Assembly (NCBI GenBank): GCA_023014335.1
Contig: JAECYW010000025.1
Coordinates: forward strand, 682,001-746,000
From: Galerina marginata
Taxonomy: Eukaryota > Basidiomycota > Agaricomycetes > Agaricales > Galerinaceae
Direction of reading: 5' to 3'
DNA length: 64,000 nucleotides
The translations under genes and the position numbers were made by a program. Under the pieces are notes generated by a model. The model had not been told where the DNA came from and searched no databases. It was given only the letters and a program-made list of their open reading frames with translations. Positions 12,331-24,699 of the stretch are shown piece by piece (the stretch's first letter is position 1; each line of letters begins with the position of its first letter).

Positions 12331-12468
12331 CTGCGCATGGTCAGGGACCACAAAGCTCCCGGGTTTAACCACTGAGAATGGAAACCTTGAACCGCAGAGG
12401 AGAGGAGGATCCGCGTAGGTCCCGAGTAAACTCGGCTGCCTGCGCCGTATTTTTAAACTTTGCAATCA

Positions 12469-12479
12469 TGATATAAATC
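12469..12479 (+). promoter_or_regulatory. TATA box of secreted-peptide gene 1
   Basis: TGATATAAATC, 66 bases before the ATG. The identical 11-mer occurs at the same distance before gene 2 and 57 bases before gene 3. Confidence 0.7.
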
Positions 12480-12534
12480 CTAGTGTGCAGAGGTCAGTCC
12501 GCCTTTCACCCATCATCGACGTTCGCCCCAAGTT

Positions 12535-12735
12535 ATGAAGTTCGCTATCAATTCTCTGGTTGTAGCTGCCGTCGTGTTGCTCTCCCAGCTCGCTTTTGCC
12601 GCTCCTGCTCCAGGCAAGCCATGCTCTGATTCATTCTCGGTTTCTTGCCTGCTGATAGGCCGGTGACATGCTATTATAGAGACGGACTCGCATATAGTAT
12701 GCGTAACTGATCCGTGTCCAGGAAACGGTGACTAG
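12535..12735 (+). CDS. Small secreted PCPG peptide 1
   Basis: Exon 1 is 12535-12613, exon 2 is 12680-12735, giving 44 aa. The intron 12614-12679 starts CAG|GCAAGC and ends TATAG, so it is of the GC-AG class. Residues 1-22 form a signal peptide (MKFAINSL, then a V/A/L core, cleavage near A-F-A|A-P). The short tail keeps D-S-H-I-V-C-x4-C-P-G-N-G-D. Without splicing the frame gives an unrelated short tail. Splicing makes the tail align with genes 2 and 3, which is the main evidence for the intron. Two tail cysteines are spaced C-x4-C. I know no described family with this tail; a cell-surface, signalling or effector-like peptide is possible but unproven. Confidence 0.75.
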
Positions 12736-13537
12736 CGTCTGTGAGTCGACGAGGTGAGAATAATTCGAGAATTCGAGAATGCTCAAGCTGACGATGGAGC
12801 CTTGAATACACTGAAGCAGACCTAGAACGGTACTCAGGAATTATATGGGAAATGGCGGGGTGTTATACTATGTAGTATGGCGAGCTTGAGACAGTGAAGA
12901 AATTTGTTACCCGGCGAATTCTCTGAGATCTCGCGACAGACTTCGTACCCAAGAACACGGATGTAATATCCTGCGGTTTGTTGTGCCCACTACCGTGGCT
13001 TGCCTCTGGAGCAAGAGGGCGTATTATTGCTTGACTTCGTCCTGCCAAGTCTATGACTCTGGCCCGCTAGATTGGCGGTTTTCAATGAATAAACGCCTCG
13101 CTTACCTCAGGTACTGAGGTAAAGCTATTTGTCTCGAAAGACTCTCCACGTCACGCGAACTCATCATTGAGCGAGTGCCGTACCCTGAGGATAGAATTTT
13201 AGCATTATAATCTTTCGTTGAGTTCATCGGAAACGACAATAAAGGATTCTGGCTAGATTCGGGGTACAGGTTCATCCTGGCATTGTGACGAGGAGATAAT
13301 CTTGGTAACCTGACGGTCAATTCCGCAATAAAGACAGCAAGAGACTGACCGAGGGGCAAGAGCTCCTGAGCGGGTCCAATACTTGTGACATTTTATATGT
13401 GTGGTCGACCAGCTAGTTGTGGGACCATTGCCTATATTTGGATAGACATGACCGCACCAAACCTTGTGACCGTATCGGCGCTATAAAATCCTCCAATCTT
13501 GATTTCATCTCTTTCACCTAAACCACTAGGAAGTACT

Positions 13538-13717
13538 ATGGCAGAAAATACTGATCAGCCCAGCTTCATTCCTCCGAGTGCGAAGAGGAAACCAACGGAA
13601 TTTAACAGGCAGGGTGGTCAGCGAGACCCACAAAAACGTACTACCTACTGGTTCGACGATGGGAACATCAAGCACACTATAAATTCAAACCCGTTCAGGC
13701 ACACGGCGCATGGTTAG
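13538..13717 (+). pseudogene. Truncated BTB gene, first exon only
   Basis: ATG at 13538 opens MAENTDQPSF, continues through a basic stretch and reaches T-Y-W-F-D-D-G-N-I. This is the start of the BTB domain seen in the six complete BTB genes here (K-R-K-R-T-E .. YWFDDGN). After that the similarity stops and the frame soon closes. The BTB core, the oligomerisation region and the C-terminal Cys region are all missing. It lies on the opposite strand to the BTB clusters, between the two duplicated peptide units, so it is probably a relic carried by rearrangement. Confidence 0.65.
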
Positions 13718-13841
13718 GAACCATGATACTCCCGGGGTTTAACCACTGAGAATGGAGACCTCGAACCGCAGACAGGAGGAGGATCCGCGTAGGTCCAGAG
13801 TAAACTTGGCAGTCCGCGACGTATTTTTAGAGTTTGCAAAG

Positions 13842-13852
13842 TGATATAAATC
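13842..13852 (+). promoter_or_regulatory. TATA box of secreted-peptide gene 2
   Basis: TGATATAAATC, 66 bases before the ATG, identical in sequence and position to that of gene 1. Confidence 0.7.
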
Positions 13853-13907
13853 CTAGTGTGCAGAGGTTATTCCGCCTTCCACCCATTGTCGACGTTCGCC
13901 CCAAGTC

Positions 13908-14124
13908 ATGAAGTTCGCTATCAATTCTCTAATTCTCGCTACCGTCGTGTTACTGTCCCAGCTCGCTTTTGCTGCTCCTACTCCTCCAGGCGAGTCATGG
14001 TCTGAAGTTCTCGTCTGCTCGTGCTAATTCAGTGGCGGTACCCTATACTCTATTAGAGGCTGACTCGCATATTATATGTATTGTCAACCCGTGTCCAGGA
14101 AACGGCGGTGGGGACCGTTTGTGA
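13908..14124 (+). CDS. Small secreted PCPG peptide 2
   Basis: Exon 1 is 13908-13989 (82 nt), the intron is 13990-14056 (CAG|GCGAGT..TTAG, again GC-AG), and exon 2 is 14057-14124 (68 nt), giving 49 aa. A signal peptide of about 23 residues (MKFAINSLIL .. LAFA) is followed by A-P-T-P-P-E and a tail reading D-S-H-I-I-C-I-V-N-P-C-P-G-N-G, then G-G-D-R-L. Exon lengths 82/68 are identical to those of gene 3, 27.7 kb away on the other strand. Its own 3' flank is the one invaded by the MULE about 310 bp downstream. Function unknown; secretion is inferred from the signal peptide only. Confidence 0.77.
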
Positions 14125-14436
14125 GGAGACGAGGTGAGAATGTTTCGAGAAATCTCAACGCTCAAGCCTAAACGTACTGAAGCAGAGCTAGAAGTAATCG
14201 AACGGTGCTGATGATTTTTTATGGGGAGTTGTACTATGTAATATGGCGAGTTTGGGACAGAAAAAACGTGTCTCTTTTAGCAGAGTAATGCCATCAAAGG
14301 GGCGAACACCCGCCGATTTCTCTGAGATTTTTTGACCGACCTCGTACTCAAGAAAATAGACGTGATATCCTGCGGGTCTTGTTACGCCACTTAGCCTCAC
14401 TTTTCTCTGGAAAAAGAGGACGAATATATTCCATGA

Positions 14437-14447
14437 CCTCCGAGTCG
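14437..14447. repeat. Target-site duplication of MULE, left copy
   Basis: CCTCCGAGTCG, repeated exactly at 21160-21170. Mutator-like elements typically make 8-11 bp duplications. Confidence 0.85.
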
Positions 14448-14711
14448 AGGGGCAGCCAAATCGGTGGGAATGGGATCGCCATCCCACCGAAAAAGTTTCC
14501 ATCCCACCGAAAAAGTCTTCTCGGCAGCCCTCGGCAGGCGAAGCGCATTTGAAGCAGCGCTCTGGGCATCCTTCAGACGCATCCCGCCCATTTCCTCATT
14601 TGTCAAGAGGTGGGAAATTCTCCCGCCCAAGGTCGGTGTTCGCTGCAACCTCTTTGCCACACGTGATTTTGTGGCAAATCCGTTGCTGTGGCTATGGGGC
14701 GGCCCGTGTGC

Positions 14712-14776
14712 CCCGCAACCACAAATTACTTTCGTATCTCACGTGACAGGATACGAAAGTAATTTGTGGTTGCGGG
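14712..14776. repeat. Perfect 27-bp hairpin in the MULE left end
   Basis: Arms 14712-14738 and 14750-14776 are exact reverse complements. The 11-base loop TCACGTGACAG itself contains the palindrome CACGTG. GGGGCGG and CCGCCCC flank the arms, extending the pairing with mismatches. A smaller hairpin, TTTGCCAC/GTGGCAAA, lies at 14653-14678. A transposase-binding or cruciform site is conceivable. Confidence 0.8.
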
Positions 14777-14891
14777 ATTCGGTCCGCCCCATTGCAATCT
14801 TATCTCTGCCGTTGGGCGAGTTGCGCAGGCTTAGAGTTTTTAATAAATTGATTTATATTTCAAAACGGCGTGATTGTAGACTACTAGATGA

Positions 14892-15124
14892 TTAATTTGG
14901 TACAAAATTTGAAGGTACATCCTCGGGAAACATCTCTAAAAACCGGTCCATAATTGCCATTGAGGCGGCCAAAGATTCATCGTCGCAAAGGTTAATGCCA
15001 CTGCTGAGATCATCGCCTGAGAGTTCAAACTGTTCGATAGCATGAGGTATGTCAATTGTTGGGTGGGGGTCCGAGCCAATGGATGGGTTGGTCAGTTTCG
15101 GTGACCAGGCAATGACCCTATAAT
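14892..15124 (-). pseudogene. Possible displaced 3' end of the MULE transposase
   Basis: An open stretch of about 77 codons (YRVIAWSPKL .. FPEDVPSNFVPN, then stop) lies directly beyond the nested element on the transposase strand. If the nested element is removed from 15125 to 16811, the transposase frame runs on into this stretch without a stop. It may therefore be the original C terminus, now cut off. This rests on frame alone. Confidence 0.4.
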
Positions 15125-16811
15125 TGTGCATAAATCAATTCTAATGAGAGTAAATTCATTATGCACAATAGTGTCTGAGCCAGAGTTGTGCATGACGATG
15201 CAGAATGCGAGAGGTAGCGGCTATGCAGTTTATGCAGATGAGAGTCGCGTCATAAATTATGCATAAAACTACAAGAAATCCTAATAGAGAAGACAGATAA
15301 GATCTCGGGAAGCGTCTAGGCGGTTTATAAGATCCCTGATCTTAACCTGATGGAGATCGACTATAGGTACCAGTGCACAATGCTCTTCACGGCGATCAAA
15401 TTTCCAAGACGTCGTGAGGAACGGTGACCAGCTCACCGCATCATTGTTCGAAACGATGCCAGCGATGGGTTCGGTTACCCGGTCCGCACACTGCCTGCCA
15501 GTATGCGACTCGTATGTGACCGTCGCGATCGCCGTCGGATGCGGTGCCCACAGCACCATCTCACAGGGCGCGCCTGCTTATTTTAAACGCTGTACATTGC
15601 CTCTTTTCTCATACTGCAGGGAAGTATTAGTATGGATAAGGCGGGTTCCTGTTGGAATTTGGACGGAATGGTAGAAGGTATACAGACAAGAACAAAAGGC
15701 AATGTTTTACAGTCCTACAGTCATGAGATTTGATTCCTTGGATATACTGAAAAGTGGCTTCGAGCTCCATCTTGTCAAGTTCTCAGAGTAAAATATGGCT
15801 AATTATGACATAGCTTGAATTTTAAGTAACTGTAAACCATTCTTGATCGCATTAAGTGACATGAACACCTGGATTCTACTCGAGTAATGGCTAAATCGTG
15901 TACAGAATAACCGTATCCAATTGTCCCAACATCTCAGAGCATGAGACACGTTTCTCATCAGTCTAATATTATAATAATGTGTTCTATGAACTTGGTAAAA
16001 AATCCATCTCTCCGGGTTGGCCAATGATCGTGCTAAAATTTGCCATGCAATGCATTGGGCGCATTGGGTAGGTAAAACAATAATTAGACTCTTCCACCCT
16101 TGAATGGAGGGTTTATATACCTATGTACATGTTATCTAGAAGGTAATACATAAAAGAAAATTATTTAGTAGAAAGTAAGCAAGTAAGCAAATAATTAATC
16201 TACAAGGTTCGTGAATAAGCGCCGGCCTAATTTGGCGCTGGCACTGATCGGCTCGGAGATTGCCTTGTCTGTCAATGCATCCCGACACAATGAACCAATA
16301 GCGAGAAGAGACATTATGATTAAGATTAGGTTGCTTCCTCGAGACATGGGCAAGGCTTCAGATTTCCAGCCTCTCGAGGCCAATTATGCAACTATTTCGG
16401 GTGCGGGGTTTCCTAAATACTAGTAGTTGTCCCGCAGCGCGGCTTCTTAGTTCGAAGCTTTAACAATGAACGGAGGTCTTCAACTTTTGTTGATAGAACT
16501 AGTAGTTCCATTTGCTCAACTTCCACTGGTCCAATGTGCACGAGAATTCTGCGCTACAATCTCGTAGACTAGATCGGATTGTGCCACCTCTCTCGGACCA
16601 ATTAGGATATGCTGTCGGGAGTCGGGGCCTGGCACATTTTAATAATAGCATTGAGCACGCGGTACGGGGGCATTATCAAATCGATCAATTCGATTCCATT
16701 TAAAGCAGACCTCTCGTTAGAATAGAAATACTCGTATTCATGCTAACCGACTCTAACTGAGAGCCCAGTGTGCATAATGAATTGATTCTAATTAGAGTTG
16801 AATTATGCACA
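15125..16811. mobile_element. Nested non-autonomous element with 43-bp terminal inverted repeats
   Basis: The ends 15125-15167 and 16769-16811 are inverted copies agreeing at 37 of 43 positions. Both begin TGTGCATAA, and each is also partly self-complementary (TGTGCATAA..TTATGCACA). Length is 1,687 bp. No transposase is recognisable inside and no target duplication is evident, so the superfamily is undecided. It sits at the 3' end of the MULE transposase, whose present stop codon lies within the right-hand repeat. Confidence 0.7.
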
Positions 16812-19800
16812 AGGCGGACAGCACTAGGTGCGGTGACCCAGAGCTCTTCGTTGATGTTGATGCCACACCTGAGATATCAAATGGCTCGAGAGCAGCATTA
16901 GAGTCTGAGAAAGTGAATTGTGGCTCGAGATCAAAAGTCGGCGGCTCCTCTTCGGTAGGGAAGTCAAGATCCTGACTGGGGTAATTTGATAATCTCAAGG
17001 GCGAGGGAGTTAGACCACTAGATGCAATGGTTCGGCGAGGGGAGGCGGTTTTATTAGACAGATTTTCCTTATCTGTTGAGGCGGCTATATGATTCCCGGC
17101 CACAGTTGTATCTCCAGGTGTTGGTGATGAAGAACTCGGACGAGCGTCATGAACACGAGCACCTTTGAGCTCGTTATCCTTCAGTTCTTTCATCTCCTCC
17201 TTGAATTTTGCGATTTGTACAGCCCATTCCTTTCGGAGAGTAAGTCCTTCGGCATCTTCTGCCTTGAGTAACTTGCGTTCGCTCTTCAGGTCTTTGGAGA
17301 GGGTAGAAACACTTGAGCATCCGGTGAGCTCTGCCTTGATACCATCTAGGCGCTCGGCAATCTTCGTTCTGCGGGCAAGAGAAATTGTCTTCTTCGTCGA
17401 GAGTTCTTCTACTTTTTTCTCGAGTTCTTCATACCGAACACGTGCTGAACTGATGTTCTTAATTTTGTTGTAGGTGGCTTGACGCCTCGAAGCACTTCGT
17501 TTCTCGCGTCCTAATGGAAGGTTGAAGCGTTCACCGGATGTGAAATTGATTTTGTATGACTCTAAGCGATCCGCAATTTCATTGTCGCGATAGCGTGCGT
17601 CGAGAATCCCAGCAAGGATAGGGCGTCCAATTTTTTTGGTTTCTCCATTACGACCAGCATGTGCTGTCTCTCCAATGTTGCTATCTCTGGGAGTATTATC
17701 CCAGTTTTGGTTGGGTACACGGGACAGGAATCGGTTGAGTGATGGTAGGTACCATGGGTGCGCAATTTTTTGATTGTACCAGTCTAAATAAGACAGCGTC
17801 GTTAGGACATTTGTGGGGGGGATTAAAAACTTCTCAGAAACTTACTAACGACAATCGAGTACGGTGATGTTTTGCAGAATTCGTGCCAGCTCGCAATATC
17901 CTCATGTGTGTCGAGGCTCATAAACGACTTCAGACGGTCAACAACCTCACGAGGAACACTCTTTGAAAGCTCGTCAATGTTTCTATATTTTGGGTAAGTT
18001 ATTGGTGAAATGATCATTTAAGGTAGAGAATTAATTACCGGATAAAATGCTGAGAACACGTCTTCGTTAGGTACTGGACAATTTCGAGTGGATCTTGTGT
18101 GGTGATCCCGCTAATTTCTGGGACGTTCATGCGCAGCATAACATCTCCACAAGCTTGCATTTGTGCCACCTCGGCGTCAAAGATGAGAAGTAGAAGCTTG
18201 GCAGATGGATTGAACATCGCAAATTCCAGTTTCTTCCCAGTTATGCGGTGAACCGCATCGAAGAATTCTTGAAATATAATGTTGAAAGCTTCCCGAGTGG
18301 ATTTGTTGCAATATAAACTCGCAAATGTAATACCTAGACGTAAATTCATTCAAAGGTATGTTCGAGGATCCAATAACGAAGCTTACGAGATTTGTAGCGA
18401 TCGATATGTCCTGCGACTTCCCATTCATTCATATCTCCACGGATTCTCTTGAAGGTGTAATCGAGCACCAGGAACCGGGCCTCGTGAATGTGCTTGACAA
18501 TTCGTGGGTGCATCGTTACAACAAGGCGAACATCGCCCTTGGTTGTTACTGCGTGAATGTACCTCTGATCCTTAGGTAACTTTGATTCTCGATTATCGAC
18601 CTCGTATTGGACACCTGTATATTAAATGTGAGCATCAAAAGAGAATCGCAAGGCAAGTAGAAAAAGAAGAATTTACCTTCCCACTCAAGACCGCGAGGAA
18701 AGGTCTCTCTATTAATCGTATTCAGAAACTTTTGGAGACGCTGATTGTTGGTCATTGCAGGAACTCGGCTCTCCCATGGCTTTCCACCCAGTAGCGCACC
18801 GGTGATGGGACTTATACGAAGGGCCTTCGCCGGGATTTTTGCTTCACCACTGGCCATACACGCTGCCTTGACAAACTCTTTCTCGGCAAGCGTTGGCTTT
18901 GCGTGAGGGTGGCGGGGGTGGTTGTGAGGGTGCATAGGAACAACAATCACCATTCGAATTTCCAGGTCGACAGGTTCAAATATGATGAGACGCGAGTCGC
19001 AGGCAGGTTTGTGTTCCACGATACGACCGCGCTTTGCTTTGCCATTAATTATATGGGTGAATGCTAACACGAGGCTGTCAGTAAAAATACGAAGGGTAGA
19101 AAAGCATTCACATACAGCAAAGTGTTTGATGACTATTATAATTTAAAATAAGACTGCACTTTCCATCGTTTACAATTTTTTCAACGCGTGATACCGGCAG
19201 CTTTCCATCGTTGGTGAGTACGTCGGCCACCATTGATTCGTCGAGATCTTGATCAATTTGAATACACCTATGTCGCTTTTCATCTCCCTTACGATATCCA
19301 GAGCACCCGACAAAGGTCGTCTTGCCGTAACGTGAGCGCTTTGATAGAGAAAATGTCAGCGATCTCCATAAATTAATGTATTAGTGTCGCACCTCTGTCA
19401 ATTTTCGTATAACTGGCTTTCCGTTGCATGTCAACTTGCATTTTGACTCCATAACACGGTTATAGAACCTATCAAAATGTCAATAAAGTGAAAACCAAAT
19501 TCGATGAATATTACCTAGCAAGTGGACCATCAGGATCACGAAATTCATCCTCATTCTTCTTCAGTTCAGCTTGCCAAAATGGAGCCATCTCAGTATCGTC
19601 CCTCTCCCACCCTTCAAACCCGTTGAGGAGTTCCGGATCCATGAATTCGCATACTTTGATGCCGTTACATTGAAATGATGCACGGCGACAGAACAAATTT
19701 AAGTTTCCCTCGCCAAAGAGGTCGATAACGTGAGCGTCTCCGTTCTTGTGTCCGCTGGAGCCATCCCAAGAACATTGATCCTATAAAACAAATTAGAAGA

Positions 19801-20863
19801 CATTGCGGCCCGTGAAAGTAGTTCAACTTACTTCATGTCGTATCCAGGAGATCAAATTTTTGTCCTTGAAACGAGAATTCTCTGAAAGGTCGATAACATA
19901 GGCGGTGGGAGTGCGCGTAATATCCCAGAGAGTTGGAATGTCATTTAGATACACCACAGACCCAACAGACAGGTTCTTCGTGACCTTTATAGCATTCTGC
20001 GGTTTTGGGGGCTTCTTGGATTTCTTAGAACAAGAGCGCTTTGTGACAGAGGGTTTTGAGACGCGAGAAGATGGCTTTTCGTCGATTTCGCTCTCGGACT
20101 GTGCCGTAAGGTCGAGGATATTCAACGAAAGTTTAGAGGGCTCCTTCTTAAGCTTTTTTCGCTGTTTAACAGGCGCTAAACGGGGCTGAACACATCCATC
20201 ATCGTCATCGTCCGAAGAGATCGTGATAAATTCTGGAGTCACGGCCTTGCGCTTTCCGAGCGCCACTGAAGACGGTTCCTGCTTTATGAAAACAGCATCT
20301 GATGTTGTTTTGTTGGACTCGGAGGTGTCGTCACTAATAAGTTTGGACGACGTGGAACCAGTGGCAGAAAGGTGTTTTGATGAGTTGAAATCCAGTAAAA
20401 ATAATCCGAAGGCTTCATCGCGTATCCAGCTTTCCGCGTTGTCGATCCTGAAGAACGAGTGGGAGGCAGTTTGGCGTGGCAAAATCTATCCAGGGTTGAA
20501 TCAGATCAAAAGAGTCCTATATACGGCAAGAGAATACCCGAATCAAGGTAGTGGGACTCACAAAGCTTCGGTAGGCCACAAGAACATCGACGGTGACTGC
20601 CTCCCACTCGTGGTCAACTCCATCCATACGAACATCTGGTTCTACACCACCCATGGCATGCTTGAAACATTTGACTCCATCAGGAGTAACCCAGTCGTGA
20701 AATTTCTCGAGGCTGAAGAACGGGTTGTGATTTTCGTAAGCCACACAGGGGGGGAAGACCTAAACATTTGTGAGAATAATGCAGAAAGAAATATATCTGC
20801 AATGCTTACCAGGTTTCTATACTGTTTAAGCTGCCTAAGAGTTAGCAGATTGTCTGAATTCAT
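16792..20863 (-). CDS. MULE-type transposase with GCM-like zinc domain
   Basis: Eleven exons: 20863-20810, 20759-20562, 20485-19832, 19780-19515, 19468-19393, 19338-19116, 19063-18677, 18614-18387, 18333-18039, 17982-17846, 17783-16792; 1,169 aa with no internal stop. It cuts and pastes the element. A low-complexity region (about 130-240) holds a SUMO-interaction-like stretch (F-I-T-I-S-S-D-D-D-D-D). A GCM1-like Cys/His region (about 398-545) has C-N-G-K-P, G-C-S-G-Y-R-K-G .. H-R-C and HPHNHPRHPH. The DDE acids are D at about 671 (V-L-D-Y-T-F-K-R-I), D at about 748 (I-F-D-A-E-V-A-Q) and E at about 878 (N-I-G-E-T-A-H-A-G-R-N). A coiled-coil tail follows. The last residues (CIIQL) come from the nested element's repeat, so the natural C terminus is probably lost. 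The MULE assignment comes from motifs plus the 11-bp duplication. Confidence 0.85.
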
Positions 20864-21159
20864 GGCAATGTGCTATGCCCAACATGAAGACGCGGAGAGA
20901 ATGAGCAGAGATGAGATATGCCACACAAAACCAGACTGAAATTGAGCATCTCGTGACATAAAACTAGAAATAGTGGGGTACAGTGGGCCATGGTGGCCCA
21001 ATACTAAAGAGGGAGAGGCGCGAGGTGGCGGGAGGCGCGAGTAGGCGCGCACACGGCAAGTGCCGAAACTCCGTCAAAACCTGAGGATCTCAATCCCACC
21101 GAAAAAGTCTCCAGAGCCTACTTATCTCACCCCATCAATCCACCGTCTTGGTATATACT
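20864..21159. other. Right end of the MULE
   Basis: Transposase promoter side plus the terminal repeats. GC-rich GGCGCGAGGTGGCGGGAGGC-like stretch near 21015-21050. No gene seen. Confidence 0.5.
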
Positions 21160-21170
21160 CCTCCGAGTCG
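21160..21170. repeat. Target-site duplication of MULE, right copy
   Basis: CCTCCGAGTCG, exact match of 14437-14447. Confidence 0.85.
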
Positions 21171-21412
21171 TTCTGCCAAGGCTGGAACACCTTAGTTTGG
21201 CGGTTTTCAATTAGAAAGGACAAATGCCTCGCTTACTTCAGGTAGGCCAATGAGAAGAATCTCTATGCCACGCGACCTCGTCATCTCAGAGCGAGCGCCG
21301 TTGCCTGAGGATGTCATTTTAATTTTATGTTGAAGTCAAAGTCGGCAACGACAAATTCGTCGACAATATAAAATTCGGGCTTTGATTCTGGTATCCAGTT
21401 CATCCTAACGAA
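21171..21412. repeat. Segmental duplication, unit 2, right part
   Basis: Aligns with 13045-13285 of unit 1: TTCTGCCAAGG, TTGGCGGTTTTCAAT, GCCTCGCTTACTTCAGG and TTCATCCT are shared in order. This shows that the MULE split a once continuous unit. Confidence 0.8.
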
Positions 21413-22212
21413 AGGAATTTGACTGGTGGGGGTGGTCAACAAAATGTGCCGCCTGCTGGTTCAACGGCAGCCTGAACATACCACTGGCATAGTGTAAGCC
21501 CAATTTAAACCACATTCAGACATCGACAAGGACACCATTTTCAACGCTATCTCGAGTACGCCATATGCATTCGCGTAATCGCAAATCAAAAACATATTCA
21601 CAAGCAATAGAATTCGAAGAAATATATAATGTACATACAACAACGAGCGACTACAGCAACAACAGCAACAACAATCAGCATCGACAACTGGGACTGGGAC
21701 TGGGATAGAGATAGATAGATATCCGGGTAACGTTTAACGTTTAACGTAGCACTAGCAAACGCGAACACAGACGGGGCTGGGCGCGAGGAATAGAATAGAA
21801 TAGCAATGGCAATGGCAATAGCGGGCGTTGATGAGATGAGGATAGGATGGAGGGGAATACGATGAGGGGCAAGATATAAGTAAATAAATGGGCAGAAGGA
21901 AATTGCTGGGTTGGTTGAGTAGATGGAGGGAGATCCGTGGTGAGGCGATTAGTTAGGGAATACAGGGCGATACAGGTGCGATGATGATATCGCGTTTTGA
22001 ACATGACGAATAAGAAAAGAAAGGAAGGAAGGAATAAGAGAAAGTAAAAAGCGCTGGACCCCGCTATAAGGAGGGCCAAAGTCGAATAGAAATTGAAAAA
22101 GCAGAACAAGAAAAACAAAAAATCGAACGAAAAAAGAAGCAAAAAAAACAATCATCAAAAAAAATCAAGCACAACTCACACCCAACCGCTCTCGCACACA
22201 AGCAAGCACGCC
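21413..22212. other. SNF1 3' flank with simple repeats
   Basis: Short CAACAACAG, GGGACTGGGACTGG, AGATAGATAGAT and GGCAATGGCAATGG repeats lie between 21650 and 21830; the remainder is A-rich. Probable 3' UTR and intergenic DNA. No gene seen. Confidence 0.5.

Positions 22213-24699
<2,487 letters not shown>

Larger units (their letters stand above)
12331..13285. repeat. Segmental duplication, unit 1 (uninterrupted)
   Basis: About 0.95 kb repeated in direct orientation at 13705-14447 and continuing at 21171-21412. Shared landmarks are GGTTTAACCACTGAGAATGG, the TGATATAAATC TATA box, the secreted-peptide gene, GACGAGGTGAGAAT after the stop, and CTTGGCGGTTTTCAAT-like sequence towards the right end. 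Unit 1 lacks the transposon that splits unit 2. Confidence 0.8.
13705..14436. repeat. Segmental duplication, unit 2, left part
   Basis: Direct-repeat partner of 12331-13040. It is cut at 14437-14447 by the MULE and resumes at 21171-21412. Confidence 0.8.
14448..21159. mobile_element. Mutator-like DNA transposon (MULE), about 6.7 kb
   Basis: Flanked by an exact 11-bp repeat. The ends are weakly inverted: C-C-A-A-N-N-C-G-G-T-G-G sits 8 bases inside both termini, 12 of the outer 20 positions agreeing. The motif TCCCACCGAAAAAGT occurs twice near the left end (14481-14519) and once near the right end (about 21095). It encodes one transposase on the minus strand. Unit 1 of the local duplication is the matching empty locus, so insertion came after the duplication. 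The transposase frame is open, so the insertion may be recent, although a second element sits in its 3' part. Confidence 0.88.

Noticed and set aside
14448..21159. KDZ (Kyakuja-Dileera-Zisupton) transposon
   Set aside because: The typical CxC clusters were not seen. The GCM-like zinc region, the motif order and the 11-bp duplication fit a Mutator-like element better.
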